Part shown: positions 1 to 8,983 of the stretch, in pieces
Layout of the letters: each line of letters starts with the position of its first letter
Numbering within the stretch: position 1 is the stretch's first letter
Assembly (NCBI GenBank): GCA_947629175.1
Contig: CANRCT010000036.1
Coordinates: 1-32,293 of the forward strand
Source of the DNA: an uncultured Muribaculaceae bacterium
GTDB taxonomy: Bacteria; Bacteroidota; Bacteroidia; Bacteroidales; Muribaculaceae
Direction of reading: 5' to 3'
Length of the DNA: 32,293 nt
The notes under the pieces: model-generated
The model's database searches: none
What the model saw: the letters and a program-made list of their open reading frames with translations, nothing else
Told to the model about the DNA's origin: nothing
Position numbers and translations under genes: made by a program

Positions 1-87
1 GCAACCAGTCCAAATAGCAAATTGCCATCCGACTCTTGACCTTGAATTCGATTAACATTTTTTAAGAGACGCTAGTGTATTGTTTTC

Positions 88-915
88 TTAAACTGAAAAC
101 TTTTTAAGCTCATCAGCCATCTGAATCTGCAGTTTTTTTGCTTCTTCGGCAGCTCTTTCGGCAAAATCGGCGCCGTTGGATGCGAAGATGATGCCTCGCG
201 AAGAGTTGACAAGAAGTCCGCAGTCGGCAGTCATGCCATAACGGCATACCTCCTCAAGGCTGCCCCCTTGAGCTCCAACGCCTGGCACGAGCAGGAAATT
301 ATCGGGAGCAACGCGCCGGATATTCTCAAACATGCGTCCCTGGGTGGCGCCTGCCACATACATAAGAGCCTCAGGACCGGCCCACTTGCCGGAGGTGGTG
401 ATGACCTTCTCGAAGAGACGCCGGCCATCGGCATCTTCCGTCAGCTGGAAATCGTGGGAGCCTTTGTTGGAGGTCAGTGCGAGAAGTACCACCCATTTGC
501 CCTCGTAACCGAGGAAGGGGGTGACGCTGTCCTCGCCCATATATGGGGCCACGGTCACGGCATCGACTCCGAGATGTTCGAAAAAACTCTGAGCATACAT
601 GCGTGAAGTGTTGCCTATATCTCCGCGTTTTGCGTCAGCTATGATGAACTGATCGGGATAGTGTTGACGGATATAGCTTACGGTCTTCTCGAACGCTATC
701 CATCCTTCAGTGCCGAGACACTCGTAGAAAGCGAGGTTGGGCTTGTAGGCCACAGCATAGGGAGCGGTAGCGTCGATGATCTGGCGGTTGAACTCAAATA
801 TCGGGTTGTCGCATCTGAGAAGATGTTCGGGGATCTTCTTTATGTCGGGGTCGAGTCCGACGCAGAGAAATGTCTGCTTTCTCTTTATGTTGTCGATTAG
901 CTGCTGTCGTGTCAT
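88..915 (-). CDS. pyrF: Orotidine 5'-phosphate decarboxylase
   Basis: This cytoplasmic enzyme decarboxylates orotidine monophosphate to UMP, the last step of de novo pyrimidine synthesis. The 275-residue protein has the longer subfamily-2 architecture. Visible motifs are FLCVGLDPD (16-24), the YKPN lysine (K58) and the catalytic D-x-K-x-x-D array DAKRGD (D94, K96, D99), followed by a phosphate-binding segment near LLVPGVG. It lies 26 bp downstream of prfA on the same strand, so the two are probably cotranscribed, an arrangement familiar from Bacteroidales. The other pyrimidine genes of this window, pyrD and pyrK, are 14 kb away in a separate operon. I see no terminator in the 87 bases left after the stop. 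The start is the only good N-terminal Met before the first conserved motif. Confidence 0.97.
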   Translation of the reverse strand: MTRQQLIDNIKRKQTFLCVGLDPDIKKIPEHLLRCDNPIFEFNRQIIDATAPYAVAYKPNLAFYECLGTEGWIAFEKTVSYIRQHYPDQFIIADAKRGDIGNTSRMYAQSFFEHLGVDAVTVAPYMGEDSVTPFLGYEGKWVVLLALTSNKGSHDFQLTEDADGRRLFEKVITTSGKWAGPEALMYVAGATQGRMFENIRRVAPDNFLLVPGVGAQGGSLEEVCRYGMTADCGLLVNSSRGIIFASNGADFAERAAEEAKKLQIQMADELKKFSV

Positions 916-941
916 ATTTATGATCGGTTTTGTTGGTTGTG

Positions 942-2051
942 TTATAATTCTGATTCTTTCAGCCGCTCCGCATTCTCAGCCACAGTCAGGGCGTCGATGA
1001 GCTGCTGAATGTCGCCGTCAAGAAAGCCTGCGAGATTGTGAGAGGTGTAATTGATTCGATGGTCTGTCACCCTTCCCTGGGGAAAATTATATGTGCGGAT
1101 TTTTGCGGATCTGTCACCCGTAGAAACGAGCGAGCGTCGACGTGATGCTATCTCGTCATCGTATTTCTGCCGCTCGCGATCGTATATATATGTGCGGAGT
1201 CGCGAAAGCGCCCTCTCTTTGTTTTTTGGCTGATCACGGGTCTCTGTGCACTCAATAAGTATCTCTTCAGTTTCGCCGGAATTCGGGTTCTTCCATGTAT
1301 AACGCAGTCTGACTCCTGACTCAACCTTATTGACATTCTGTCCGCCGGCTCCGCCGCTTCTGAAAGTGTCCCACTTGATATCGCCTTCGTTGATGACCAC
1401 GTCGAATGGCTCCGCCTCTGGGAGCACGGCCACAGTGGCAGCCGAAGTGTGGATGCGCCCTTGTGTTTCGGTTGCAGGCACGCGCTGCACGCGGTGTACG
1501 CCGCTCTCATATTTGAGGGTGCCGTATACATTGTCGCCGCTTACTCTGACCACTGCCTCCTTGAAGCCTCCGGCAGCGCCTTCGTTGGCCGACAACAGTT
1601 CGGCTGTCCAGTGTCTTGACTCGATATAGCGGGCATACATCTTAAACAGATCGCCGGCAAATAGTGCCGCCTCGTCGCCTCCTGTGCCGGCGCGCAGCTC
1701 GAGGATCGCGTTGCGGCCGTCGGCCGGATCGGCCGGGATCAGGAGGAGCTTTATCTCTTCTTCCATTGACGGCAAGGTCTGTTCGATGGAACTGATCTCG
1801 ATCTTAGCCCATCCGCGCAGTTCAGGATCTGACTCTGACGACAGGATAGATTTCGCATCGGCGAGATCCGACAGCGTAGAGCGATATCTACGCGCCGCTT
1901 CGGTGAGCTTCTGCAGATCACGATATTCTTTTGACAGACGCACATAGCGCTCCCTGTCAGCGATCACAGCGGGATCGGTGATAAGGGTGGCTGTCTCCTC
2001 GAAGCGCGATTCGATGCCGTCGAGCTTGTCAAGTAGAGGGTTTTCTGCCAT
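942..2051 (-). CDS. prfA: Peptide chain release factor 1
   Basis: RF1 recognises UAA and UAG stop codons in the ribosomal A site and triggers peptide release. The 369-residue protein is full length. It has an N-terminal helical domain (about 1-110), the codon-recognition tripeptide PAT (192-194), which is the RF1 type rather than the SPF of RF2, and the universal GGQ motif (236-238) within [19 protein letters not shown]. An Arg/Lys-rich C-terminal domain follows. No in-frame programmed frameshift is present, which fits RF1. The gene leads a two-gene unit with pyrF. Upstream on the minus strand is a weak Bacteroidota promoter match: TTG complement at 2102-2104, then TAATTTCG at 2074-2081, one base off consensus. 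Confidence 0.97.
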   Translation of the reverse strand: MAENPLLDKLDGIESRFEETATLITDPAVIADRERYVRLSKEYRDLQKLTEAARRYRSTLSDLADAKSILSSESDPELRGWAKIEISSIEQTLPSMEEEIKLLLIPADPADGRNAILELRAGTGGDEAALFAGDLFKMYARYIESRHWTAELLSANEGAAGGFKEAVVRVSGDNVYGTLKYESGVHRVQRVPATETQGRIHTSAATVAVLPEAEPFDVVINEGDIKWDTFRSGGAGGQNVNKVESGVRLRYTWKNPNSGETEEILIECTETRDQPKNKERALSRLRTYIYDRERQKYDDEIASRRRSLVSTGDRSAKIRTYNFPQGRVTDHRINYTSHNLAGFLDGDIQQLIDALTVAENAERLKESEL

Positions 2052-2164
2052 GCTGAATATCTTGAATTTTTGGCGAAATTAGTAAAATTCCACGAAAATA
2101 TCAACCGATGAAAGTATTTATGATGAATGCAAAATGTGAAAATAGAATAAAAAACAACGACTGA

Positions 2165-2195
2165 TTGCGCAATATGGCCTTTTTTGGTAATTTTG
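2165..2195 (+). promoter_or_regulatory. Promoter of tig (Bacteroidota type)
   Basis: TTG at 2165-2167 and TAATTTTG at 2188-2195 are separated by 20 bp and match the Bacteroidota housekeeping promoter (TTG, 19-21 bp, TAnnTTTG). Transcription would start near 2200, giving a leader of roughly 45 nt before the trigger factor start at 2246. Seen by eye only. Confidence 0.65.
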
Positions 2196-2245
2196 CATTT
2201 CAGTTTTTGAAAAAATCAATTTACTTACATACATAACGTAGATTT

Positions 2246-3607
2246 ATGAACGTAACCATGCAAAAGACTGACGCCGTCAGCGCACGCCTGACGGTGAATG
2301 TCGAAGAGAACGATTACAAGGATACCGTTGTCAAGAAGCTCAAGGAGATCGGCCGCACGCACCAGATACCCGGTTTCCGCAAGGGACACGTCGCCATAGC
2401 TGATCTTCAGCGCCGCTTCGGAGCTGATGTCACAAGCGATGTGATCAATCACGACGTGTTTGAGGCTGTCATGAAATATATCGATGACAACAAGCTCAAT
2501 GTTCTCGGCCAGCCTGTGCCCGTGGAGGTGAAGGCACTCGATTTCAAGAAAGAGAAGGACTTTACATTCGAGTATGATCTGGCTCTTGCACCCGAACTCG
2601 ACGTTAAGGTCGACAAGGACGAGCATATACCTTATTATACAATCGAGGTGACCGATGCTATGGTCGACGAGCAGGACAAGGCGTTCTGCAAGCGTTTCGG
2701 TGCACAGGTTCCCGGCGAGGAGTTCGAGGATGACGCCCTTGTGAAAGGAGCCATCGAGCAGCTCGACGAGAACGGAAACGTCATGGATGGGGACGGAGCG
2801 ATTCAGGTGACCAACGGCATCATCGCGCCGATGTATTTCAAATCCGACGATCAGAAATCCCTTTTCAAGGGCGCCAAGGTCGGCGACAAGATCACTTTCA
2901 ATCCGTGGGCTACCTGCAATGGTGACCCGACCGAGCTCTCCTCGATGCTTCAGGTAGACAAATCACGCGTGGCCGACCTTCACAACGATTTCCGCTTCAC
3001 GATATCGGAGATCATCGTAGTGCGTCCGGCCGAACACAATCAGGAATTCTTCGACCAGGTATTCGGCAAGGATAAGGTCAGCGACGAAAACGGTTACCGC
3101 GACGCGATCCGCGAAATGATCGCCCGCGAGCTCAAGCAGAACTCCGAGATGGTGTTCCGTGTATCGGCCCGCAGCTATTTCCTCGGCAAGTACGGATCGA
3201 TGGAGCTCCCTTCGGCTATTCTCAAGAAGTGGCTTATCATGCGCAACGAAGGTCTCAACGAGAGCAACATCGACGAGGAATACACCCGCATGGAGCCTGA
3301 TCTCAAATGGCAGCTCATAAAGGAGAGCATAGCGCAGAAGCTGGAGGTGAAGATCGAGGAGTCGGATCTCATCGAGATGGCCAAGGGCATCGCTGCGCGT
3401 CAGTTCGCCCAGTATGGCATGACCAATATGGACGATGAGACCCTCACCAATTATGCCAAAAACATACTGGCCGACAAAAACTACCGTCCGCGTCTGGTAG
3501 AGCAGTGTGGCGACTTCAAGCTTTTCCAGGGCATAGAGAACGGTGTCACTCTCGACAGCGAGACTGTCAGCCTCGACAAATTCAAGGAGATCGCGTCGGC
3601 TCTCTGA
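2246..3607 (+). CDS. tig: Trigger factor, ribosome-associated chaperone
   Basis: Trigger factor docks at the ribosomal exit tunnel and shields nascent chains. The 453-residue protein has an N-terminal ribosome-binding domain with the signature loop PGFRKGH (42-48; usual form GFRxGKxP, here the final Pro is replaced and the loop reads GHVA). A poorly conserved middle region (about 150-245) sits where the FKBP-like PPIase domain belongs, and a long helical C-terminal chaperone domain (about 255-430) follows. The divergent middle domain is usual for Bacteroidota homologues, so loss of prolyl isomerase activity is plausible but not shown. The gene has its own promoter and its own strong terminator. 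It precedes clpP-clpX, linking nascent-chain folding with proteolysis. Confidence 0.93.
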   Translation: MNVTMQKTDAVSARLTVNVEENDYKDTVVKKLKEIGRTHQIPGFRKGHVAIADLQRRFGADVTSDVINHDVFEAVMKYIDDNKLNVLGQPVPVEVKALDFKKEKDFTFEYDLALAPELDVKVDKDEHIPYYTIEVTDAMVDEQDKAFCKRFGAQVPGEEFEDDALVKGAIEQLDENGNVMDGDGAIQVTNGIIAPMYFKSDDQKSLFKGAKVGDKITFNPWATCNGDPTELSSMLQVDKSRVADLHNDFRFTISEIIVVRPAEHNQEFFDQVFGKDKVSDENGYRDAIREMIARELKQNSEMVFRVSARSYFLGKYGSMELPSAILKKWLIMRNEGLNESNIDEEYTRMEPDLKWQLIKESIAQKLEVKIEESDLIEMAKGIAARQFAQYGMTNMDDETLTNYAKNILADKNYRPRLVEQCGDFKLFQGIENGVTLDSETVSLDKFKEIASAL

Positions 3608-3639
3608 GCATCTGCGGTCTGAGCAGATAAAACTGTTAC

Positions 3640-3686
3640 GAGGCAGGATCCTTCTGGTCAAAGTCAAGAGGGATCCTGCCTCTTTT
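3640..3686 (+). terminator. Rho-independent terminator after tig
   Basis: A perfect 12-bp stem, GAGGCAGGATCC (3640-3651) with GGATCCTGCCTC (3671-3682), encloses a 19-nt loop and is followed by TTTTA. It lies 33 bp after the tig stop and separates tig from clpP. Confidence 0.85.
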
Positions 3687-3752
3687 ATGACCGTTCGTCA
3701 CCTCTCTGATATGCTCCAAAGCAGCCGACGGCTCAAAAAATAAGTCCGAAAC

Positions 3753-3783
3753 TTGCAGAAGAGGCAAAATCTTACTAACTTTG
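3753..3783 (+). promoter_or_regulatory. Promoter of clpP-clpX
   Basis: TTG at 3753-3755, a 20-bp spacer and TAACTTTG at 3776-3783 match the Bacteroidota promoter consensus. The predicted start is near 3789, about 35 nt before clpP. Together with the terminator after tig, this makes clpP the first gene of a new transcription unit. Confidence 0.65.
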
Positions 3784-3823
3784 ATAAAGAATTTACAAAG
3801 AAAAAGATTGAACATTAGAGTAT

Positions 3824-4498
3824 ATGAAAAATGATTTCAGAGATTATGCCGTGAAACATCTCGGCATGAACCCGCTCGCACTTGACAAATACGCCTCGAC
3901 CATAACGTCGAGCTATATATCTCCCACCATCATCGAGGAGCGTCAGCTCAACGTGGCCCAGATGGATGTCTTCTCCCGACTGATGATGGATCGTATAATT
4001 TTCCTCGGCACTGATGTCAATGATTACACCGCCAACGTCATCCAGGCTCAGCTTCTTTATCTTGACTCGGCTGATCCCGGCAAAGACATAAGCATATATA
4101 TCAATTCGCCCGGCGGCTCGGTATATGCCGGTCTCGGAATATATGATACGATGCAGTACGTATCGAGCGATGTGGCTACCATATGCACCGGCATGGCGGC
4201 CTCGATGGCGGCGGTGCTTCTTGTGGCCGGAGCGAAAGGCAAGCGTTTTGCCTTGCGTCATTCGCGCGTGATGATCCACCAGCCTATGGGAGGAGCCCAG
4301 GGCCAGGCGTCGGACATCGAGATCACGGCACGTGAGATACAAAAACTCAAAAAGGAGCTGTATGCCATAATCGCCGATCATTCAGGCATGAGCTATGACA
4401 AAGTGGCTCAAGACTCCGACCGTGACTACTGGATGACAGCCGAGGAGGCCCGCGAATATGGAATGATCGACGACGTGCTTGTAAAGGCAAAACATTAA
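3824..4498 (+). CDS. clpP: ATP-dependent Clp protease proteolytic subunit
   Basis: ClpP forms the tetradecameric serine-protease chamber that degrades proteins delivered by ClpX or ClpA/C. The 224-residue sequence carries the complete catalytic triad: S127 in [11 protein letters not shown]152 in MIHQP and D201 in DRDYW. The oxyanion/substrate strand INSPGGSV (93-100) is present. About 28 N-terminal residues precede the usual mature start, so a processed propeptide is likely. clpX starts 53 bp downstream and is almost certainly cotranscribed. There is no Shine-Dalgarno sequence, as is usual for this phylum. Confidence 0.97.
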   Translation: MKNDFRDYAVKHLGMNPLALDKYASTITSSYISPTIIEERQLNVAQMDVFSRLMMDRIIFLGTDVNDYTANVIQAQLLYLDSADPGKDISIYINSPGGSVYAGLGIYDTMQYVSSDVATICTGMAASMAAVLLVAGAKGKRFALRHSRVMIHQPMGGAQGQASDIEITAREIQKLKKELYAIIADHSGMSYDKVAQDSDRDYWMTAEEAREYGMIDDVLVKAKH

Positions 4499-4551
4499 GT
4501 GTCGGACAGTAATAGTGATATTCTGTCGGACAATTCATCATACGACAATAG

Positions 4552-5808
4552 ATGGCTAAGAAAAACCAGATAAAATGCGCTTTCTGCGGGCGGCCGGCCG
4601 AAGCCACGGAGGTTCTCGTGCCGAGTCCGGTCTCCGATACGCATATATGCTCGGAATGCGTGGAACAGATCAACGAGGCTCTCGCACAGTATCGAAAGGA
4701 TATTCTCGGGCAGTCGCCGTCCAAAGCGAAGACCAGCGAACCCGAGTCGATGGAAAAAGTGCCCAAGCCCAAGGAGATATGTGCATTTCTCGACAGCTAT
4801 GTCATAGGTCAGGACGCTGCAAAAAAGTATCTGTCCGTAGCGGTCTACAATCATTATAAGCGATTGGCCCAGCACAATGATGACGTAGATATAGAAAAAA
4901 GCAATATAATCCTCGTCGGTCCGACCGGCACAGGCAAGACGCTTCTCGCAAAGACTATAGCGCGGATGCTGGATGTGCCGTTCACAATTGTCGACGCTAC
5001 GGTGCTTACCGAAGCCGGATATGTGGGCGAGGACATCGAGAGCCTGCTGACCCGTCTTCTTCAGGCCGCCGACTACGATGTGGAGAAAGCCCAGAAGGGC
5101 ATCGTATTCATCGACGAGATCGACAAGATAGCCCGGAAAGGCGACAATCCTTCCATCACCCGCGACGTCAGCGGAGAGGGAGTGCAGCAGGGACTGCTGA
5201 AACTTCTGGAGGGATCGATAGTCAACGTGCCTCCCCAGGGGGGACGCAAACATCCGGAGCAGAAGATGATCCCGGTAGATACAAAGAATATTCTTTTTAT
5301 CTGCGGCGGAGCGTTCGACGGAATCGAGCGCAAGATAGCCCAGCGCCTCAACACTCACGTAGTGGGGTATTCCAACAATACGGCCCGTGGCAACATCAAA
5401 CGCGACAATTTCCTGCAGTATGTCGCACCTCAGGATCTGAAATCGTTCGGGCTCATACCCGAGATCATAGGTCGTCTGCCAATACTGACTCATCTCGAAC
5501 CTCTTGACCGTGATGCTCTGCGACGGGTGCTCACCGAGCCTAAAAATGCCATTATAAGGCAATATGAGAAGCTGTTTGCAATGGACGGAGTGAAGCTTAC
5601 ATTCCTTCCGGAGGCGCTCGATCTTATCGTGGACAAGGCTATCGAATACAAGCTCGGAGCTCGTGGGCTTCGCTCGATTGTAGAGTCGATAATGACCGAC
5701 GCGATGTTTGACGTGCCTTCGAGCGATCTGAAATCGTTTGAGGTTACGGCTGATTACGCCCTCGACAAGCTGCGACAGGCCAATTTCGAGACAGCTGTAT
5801 TCAAATAA
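4552..5808 (+). CDS. clpX: ClpX, AAA+ unfoldase of the ClpXP protease
   Basis: ClpX recognises, unfolds and threads substrates into ClpP. The 418-residue protein has the N-terminal zinc-binding domain with two CxxC pairs (C9/C12 and C33/C36), Walker A GPTGTGKT (123-130), pore-1 loop GYVGE (156-160), Walker B IVFIDEI (184-190) and the pore-entrance RKH motif (232-234). The loop that docks ClpX onto ClpP, IGF in Escherichia coli, here aligns with VGY (271-273), which I believe is common in Bacteroidota. The gene follows clpP by 53 bp, and recQ begins 88 bp after its stop with no terminator between. Confidence 0.97.
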   Translation: MAKKNQIKCAFCGRPAEATEVLVPSPVSDTHICSECVEQINEALAQYRKDILGQSPSKAKTSEPESMEKVPKPKEICAFLDSYVIGQDAAKKYLSVAVYNHYKRLAQHNDDVDIEKSNIILVGPTGTGKTLLAKTIARMLDVPFTIVDATVLTEAGYVGEDIESLLTRLLQAADYDVEKAQKGIVFIDEIDKIARKGDNPSITRDVSGEGVQQGLLKLLEGSIVNVPPQGGRKHPEQKMIPVDTKNILFICGGAFDGIERKIAQRLNTHVVGYSNNTARGNIKRDNFLQYVAPQDLKSFGLIPEIIGRLPILTHLEPLDRDALRRVLTEPKNAIIRQYEKLFAMDGVKLTFLPEALDLIVDKAIEYKLGARGLRSIVESIMTDAMFDVPSSDLKSFEVTADYALDKLRQANFETAVFK

Positions 5809-5896
5809 AACGACTGAAACCGCTCCTAATTTTAGTAGAACCACAACCAATTGTCAAAGCTACCGATATAACCCATTAAATCTTCCAAATTCCTCC

Positions 5897-8077
5897 ATGA
5901 CCCAGCGAACCCTCCTCACAGAAGCCCTCAAGCATCATTTCGGCTTCGATACATTCAAAGGCAATCAGGAAGCGATCATGCAGAGCCTTCTTGATGGAAA
6001 CGACACATTCGTGCTTATGCCTACGGGCGGAGGCAAATCCCTGTGTTTCCAGTTGCCGTCGTTGCTTATGGAGGGAACCGCCATAGTGATATCTCCGCTC
6101 ATAGCCCTGATGAAAAACCAGGTGGATGCGATGCGGAATTTCAGCGAGGAGGACGATGTGGCCCACTTCCTCAATTCGTCGCTCAACCGTGCGGCGATCG
6201 ACAAGGTGAAGGCCGATGTCGTCTCAGGCAAGACCAAGCTTCTTTATGTGGCTCCGGAATCACTGACCAAGGAGGAGAACATTGAGTTTCTGAAGACTGT
6301 GAAGATATCATTTTATGCAGTCGACGAAGCTCACTGTATTTCGGAATGGGGACATGATTTCCGCCCCGAGTATCGCCGGATACGTCCGATCATCAGCGAG
6401 ATCGGCAAGCGTCCGGTGATAGCCCTCACGGCCACTGCCACCCCCAAGGTGCAGCACGATATCCAGAAGAATCTGGCAATGCTTGATGCCAAGGTGTTCA
6501 AATCATCGTTCAACAGAGAGAATCTCTATTACGAGATAAGACCCAAGACGCCGAATGTCGACCGCGACATCATAAAGTTCATAAAAAACAACGAGGGAAA
6601 GTCGGGCATCATATATTGTCTGAGCCGCAAGAAAGTGGAAGAACTGGCGGAGATGCTTAAAGTCAACAATATCAAAGCGCTCCCTTACCATGCAGGCATG
6701 GACAGCCAGACAAGGTCGGAGAATCAGGACGCCTTCCTGCTTGAAAAGGTGGATATCATAGTGGCCACGATAGCCTTCGGCATGGGTATTGACAAACCCG
6801 ACGTCAGGTTTGTGATACATTACGATATGCCCAAGAGTCTTGAGGGATATTATCAGGAGACCGGCAGAGCCGGCCGTGACGGAGGAGAAGGCCAGTGCAT
6901 AACGTTTTACGCCGCGAAAGATCTTCAGAAAATGGAGAAGTTCATGCAGAACAAACCGCTTTCGGAGCAGACCATCGGAAAACAGCTCCTTATGGAGACG
7001 GCCGGGTATGCCGAATCGAGTCTCTGCCGGCGCAAATCGCTGTTGCATTATTTTGGCGAGGAATATCCTCATGATAATTGCGGAAACTGCGACAATTGTC
7101 TAAATCCAAAGATAAAAGTGGAAGCAAAAGACGAATTGTGTGCCGTCATAGAGACTGTGTCGGCTCTTAAGGAAAAATTCAAAGCTGACCATATAGTCGA
7201 CGTGATGCGTGGCAAACGCACGGCCGACGTAAGAAATCTCGGACATGACGAACTCGAAGTGTTCGGGTGCGCCGAAAAAACCGAGCCTAAATTTCTGACG
7301 GCCGTGATCCGGCAGGCAGTGATAGCAGGGTATCTCGAACGCGATATAGAAAATTACGGGCTGTTGAAACTGACGCCTAAGGCTAAGAAGTTTGTGGAAA
7401 ATCCCGTATCGTTCAAGATAGTCGAGGATAGGGAATTCAACGAAGAGGAAGAGGCTGAGGTGCTAAAGAGCGGCGCCGGATGTGCTGCCGATCCCGAACT
7501 GTATTCCATTCTTAAAGATCTCCGCAAGAAGATAGCCAGGCATTATTCGTTGCCTCCCTATGTCATATTCCAGGATCCTTCGCTCGAAGCGATGGCGACA
7601 ACCTATCCAGTCACCGTAGAGGAGCTTGCCGGGATATCCGGAGTGGGCGCCGGCAAAGCACGCCGCTACGGCAAGGAGTTTGTCGACGTCATCCGCAGGC
7701 ATGTGGAGGAGAATGAGATAGAGAGGCCGGAGGATCTGGTGGTGCGCAGCCTCGCCAACAAAAGCAAGGTGAAAATATCGATAATCCATGCCATCGACCG
7801 CAAGATAGAGCTTAACGAGATCGCCGATTCGAAGGGTATGGAGTTTGACGAACTGCTCGATGAGATCGAGGCTATCGTCAATTCCGGTACGAAGATCAAT
7901 ATAAATTATTATATCGACGAAATGCTCGACGAGGATCAGCAGGGTGAAATATTCGACTGGTTCAAACAGAGCGAGAGCGGCAGGCTTGAGGATGCATTCC
8001 AAGAGCTTGGCAGCGATTATTCGGAAGAAGAGATAAGGCTGATGCGCATAAAGTTCATCTCCGATATGGGTTATTGA
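5897..8077 (+). CDS. recQ: ATP-dependent DNA helicase RecQ
   Basis: RecQ is a 3'-5' superfamily-2 helicase for recombination and fork repair. The 726-residue protein shows Walker A MPTGGGKS (41-48), the DEAH box (143-146), the RecQ-specific WGHDFRPEY loop (151-159), motif VI QETGRAGRDG (320-329), four zinc ligands (C377, C395, C398, C401), an RQC winged helix (about 410-505) and an HRDC domain (about 530-605). A C-terminal helical extension of about 120 residues (606-726) follows, longer than in E. coli RecQ, with helix-turn-helix-like character. The frame is open further upstream into clpX, but the Met at 5897 aligns with the usual N-terminus. It is the third gene of the clpP-clpX run, and ftsE starts 28 bp after it. 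Confidence 0.95.
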   Translation: MTQRTLLTEALKHHFGFDTFKGNQEAIMQSLLDGNDTFVLMPTGGGKSLCFQLPSLLMEGTAIVISPLIALMKNQVDAMRNFSEEDDVAHFLNSSLNRAAIDKVKADVVSGKTKLLYVAPESLTKEENIEFLKTVKISFYAVDEAHCISEWGHDFRPEYRRIRPIISEIGKRPVIALTATATPKVQHDIQKNLAMLDAKVFKSSFNRENLYYEIRPKTPNVDRDIIKFIKNNEGKSGIIYCLSRKKVEELAEMLKVNNIKALPYHAGMDSQTRSENQDAFLLEKVDIIVATIAFGMGIDKPDVRFVIHYDMPKSLEGYYQETGRAGRDGGEGQCITFYAAKDLQKMEKFMQNKPLSEQTIGKQLLMETAGYAESSLCRRKSLLHYFGEEYPHDNCGNCDNCLNPKIKVEAKDELCAVIETVSALKEKFKADHIVDVMRGKRTADVRNLGHDELEVFGCAEKTEPKFLTAVIRQAVIAGYLERDIENYGLLKLTPKAKKFVENPVSFKIVEDREFNEEEEAEVLKSGAGCAADPELYSILKDLRKKIARHYSLPPYVIFQDPSLEAMATTYPVTVEELAGISGVGAGKARRYGKEFVDVIRRHVEENEIERPEDLVVRSLANKSKVKISIIHAIDRKIELNEIADSKGMEFDELLDEIEAIVNSGTKININYYIDEMLDEDQQGEIFDWFKQSESGRLEDAFQELGSDYSEEEIRLMRIKFISDMGY

Positions 8078-8105
8078 TCCCTGATGCTACTCATATACCC
8101 GTCGA

Positions 8106-8780
8106 ATGGCTATGGAAAAGATCGTTGATTATAAAGGCGTCGAACTGCACCGCAAGGAGCTCATCGTGCTGAAAAATGTGGATTTCACTCTTGAGGAAGG
8201 GGAGTTCGTATATCTTATCGGTAAAGTAGGCAGCGGTAAAAGCTCGCTGCTGAAATCGATGTATGCTGAGATTCCTGTAGCTGCCGGGGAGGCCCGGGTG
8301 CTCGGATATGATCTGCTTGATCTGCAACGCCGCGACATACCGATGCTTCGCCGTAAAATAGGCATCGTGTTTCAGGATTTTCAGCTGCTGACCGACCGCA
8401 GCGTCTATGAGAATCTTCGGTTTGTGCTTGACGCCACCGGCTGGAGCGACCGGCATGAGATCGACGGCCGCATAGAGGAGGTGCTTACTGAAGTGGGTAT
8501 GCTTACCAAATCATATAAGATGCCTCACGAGCTATCCGGCGGCGAACAGCAGCGCATTGTGATAGCGCGCGCTCTCCTCAACCGCCCGCGCCTCATACTG
8601 GCCGATGAGCCCACCGGAAATCTTGATCCGGCCACAGGGGAACAGATCGTCAATCGTCTCCGCGAGATATCCCGCAAAGGCACCGCCGTAGTGATGGCCA
8701 CCCACAATCTCGGCCTTGTCGAAGAGATGCCCGGACGTGTAGTGAAATGCGAACGCAAAGGTATAGCCGAATACGAATGA
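8106..8780 (+). CDS. ftsE: FtsE-like cell-division ABC ATPase
   Basis: This is the cytoplasmic ATPase expected to pair with the membrane protein FtsX and regulate peptidoglycan hydrolysis at division. The 224-residue protein is one ABC domain: Walker A GKVGSGKS (39-46), Q-loop FQDFQ (89-93), signature LSGGEQQ (143-149), Walker B LILADEP (163-169) and H-loop THN near 195. No ftsX or other permease gene is adjacent. Bacteroidales commonly keep ftsE and ftsX apart, so the FtsE assignment rests on sequence character and on the neighbouring lysC. A start two codons later (MEK) is equally possible. It is 28 bp after recQ and probably cotranscribed. Confidence 0.85.
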   Translation: MAMEKIVDYKGVELHRKELIVLKNVDFTLEEGEFVYLIGKVGSGKSSLLKSMYAEIPVAAGEARVLGYDLLDLQRRDIPMLRRKIGIVFQDFQLLTDRSVYENLRFVLDATGWSDRHEIDGRIEEVLTEVGMLTKSYKMPHELSGGEQQRIVIARALLNRPRLILADEPTGNLDPATGEQIVNRLREISRKGTAVVMATHNLGLVEEMPGRVVKCERKGIAEYE

Positions 8781-8863
8781 TATCCGATAATCTCCGGTGT
8801 CGGAGCTCAATAGTCAGACAACGCCGGTGAGCTGACGCGGTGAACGCGGTGAACTGACTCTGC

Positions 8864-8890
8864 AAGTGACAAACAATACGTTTGTCACTT
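8864..8890 (+). terminator. Hairpin after ftsE, probable terminator
   Basis: A perfect 10-bp inverted repeat, AAGTGACAAA (8864-8873) and TTTGTCACTT (8881-8890), has a 7-nt loop. The nearest T run (8903-8908) is 12 bp further on, so termination may be inefficient. The 3' arm runs directly into the -33 element of the lysC promoter. Confidence 0.5.
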
Positions 8891-8919
8891 GGCGTTTAGG
8901 GCTTTTTTATGTAACTTTG
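8889..8919 (+). promoter_or_regulatory. Promoter of lysC-lysA
   Basis: TTG at 8889-8891, a 20-bp spacer and TAACTTTG at 8912-8919 match the Bacteroidota consensus. The predicted start near 8925 gives a leader of about 60 nt, too short for a lysine riboswitch, and no such structure is visible. Confidence 0.65.
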
Positions 8920-8983
8920 CGCCCGAAAAAGGAGGCTAACGCCGCTTGAAAGAAAAAATCATATTAAAATATTTACACATAGG

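Noticed and set aside
2963-3667. 234-residue minus-strand open frame opposite trigger factor
   Set aside because: It is a shadow frame of tig, made open by the codon bias of the real gene; no motif, promoter or conserved feature supports it.
8835-8852. Two tandem copies of ACGCGGTGA downstream of ftsE
   Set aside because: Only two short copies, with no association with a promoter or gene; probably slippage without function.
8925-8983. Lysine riboswitch in front of lysC
   Set aside because: The leader is about 60 nt, far shorter than a lysine riboswitch, and none of its conserved helices can be seen.
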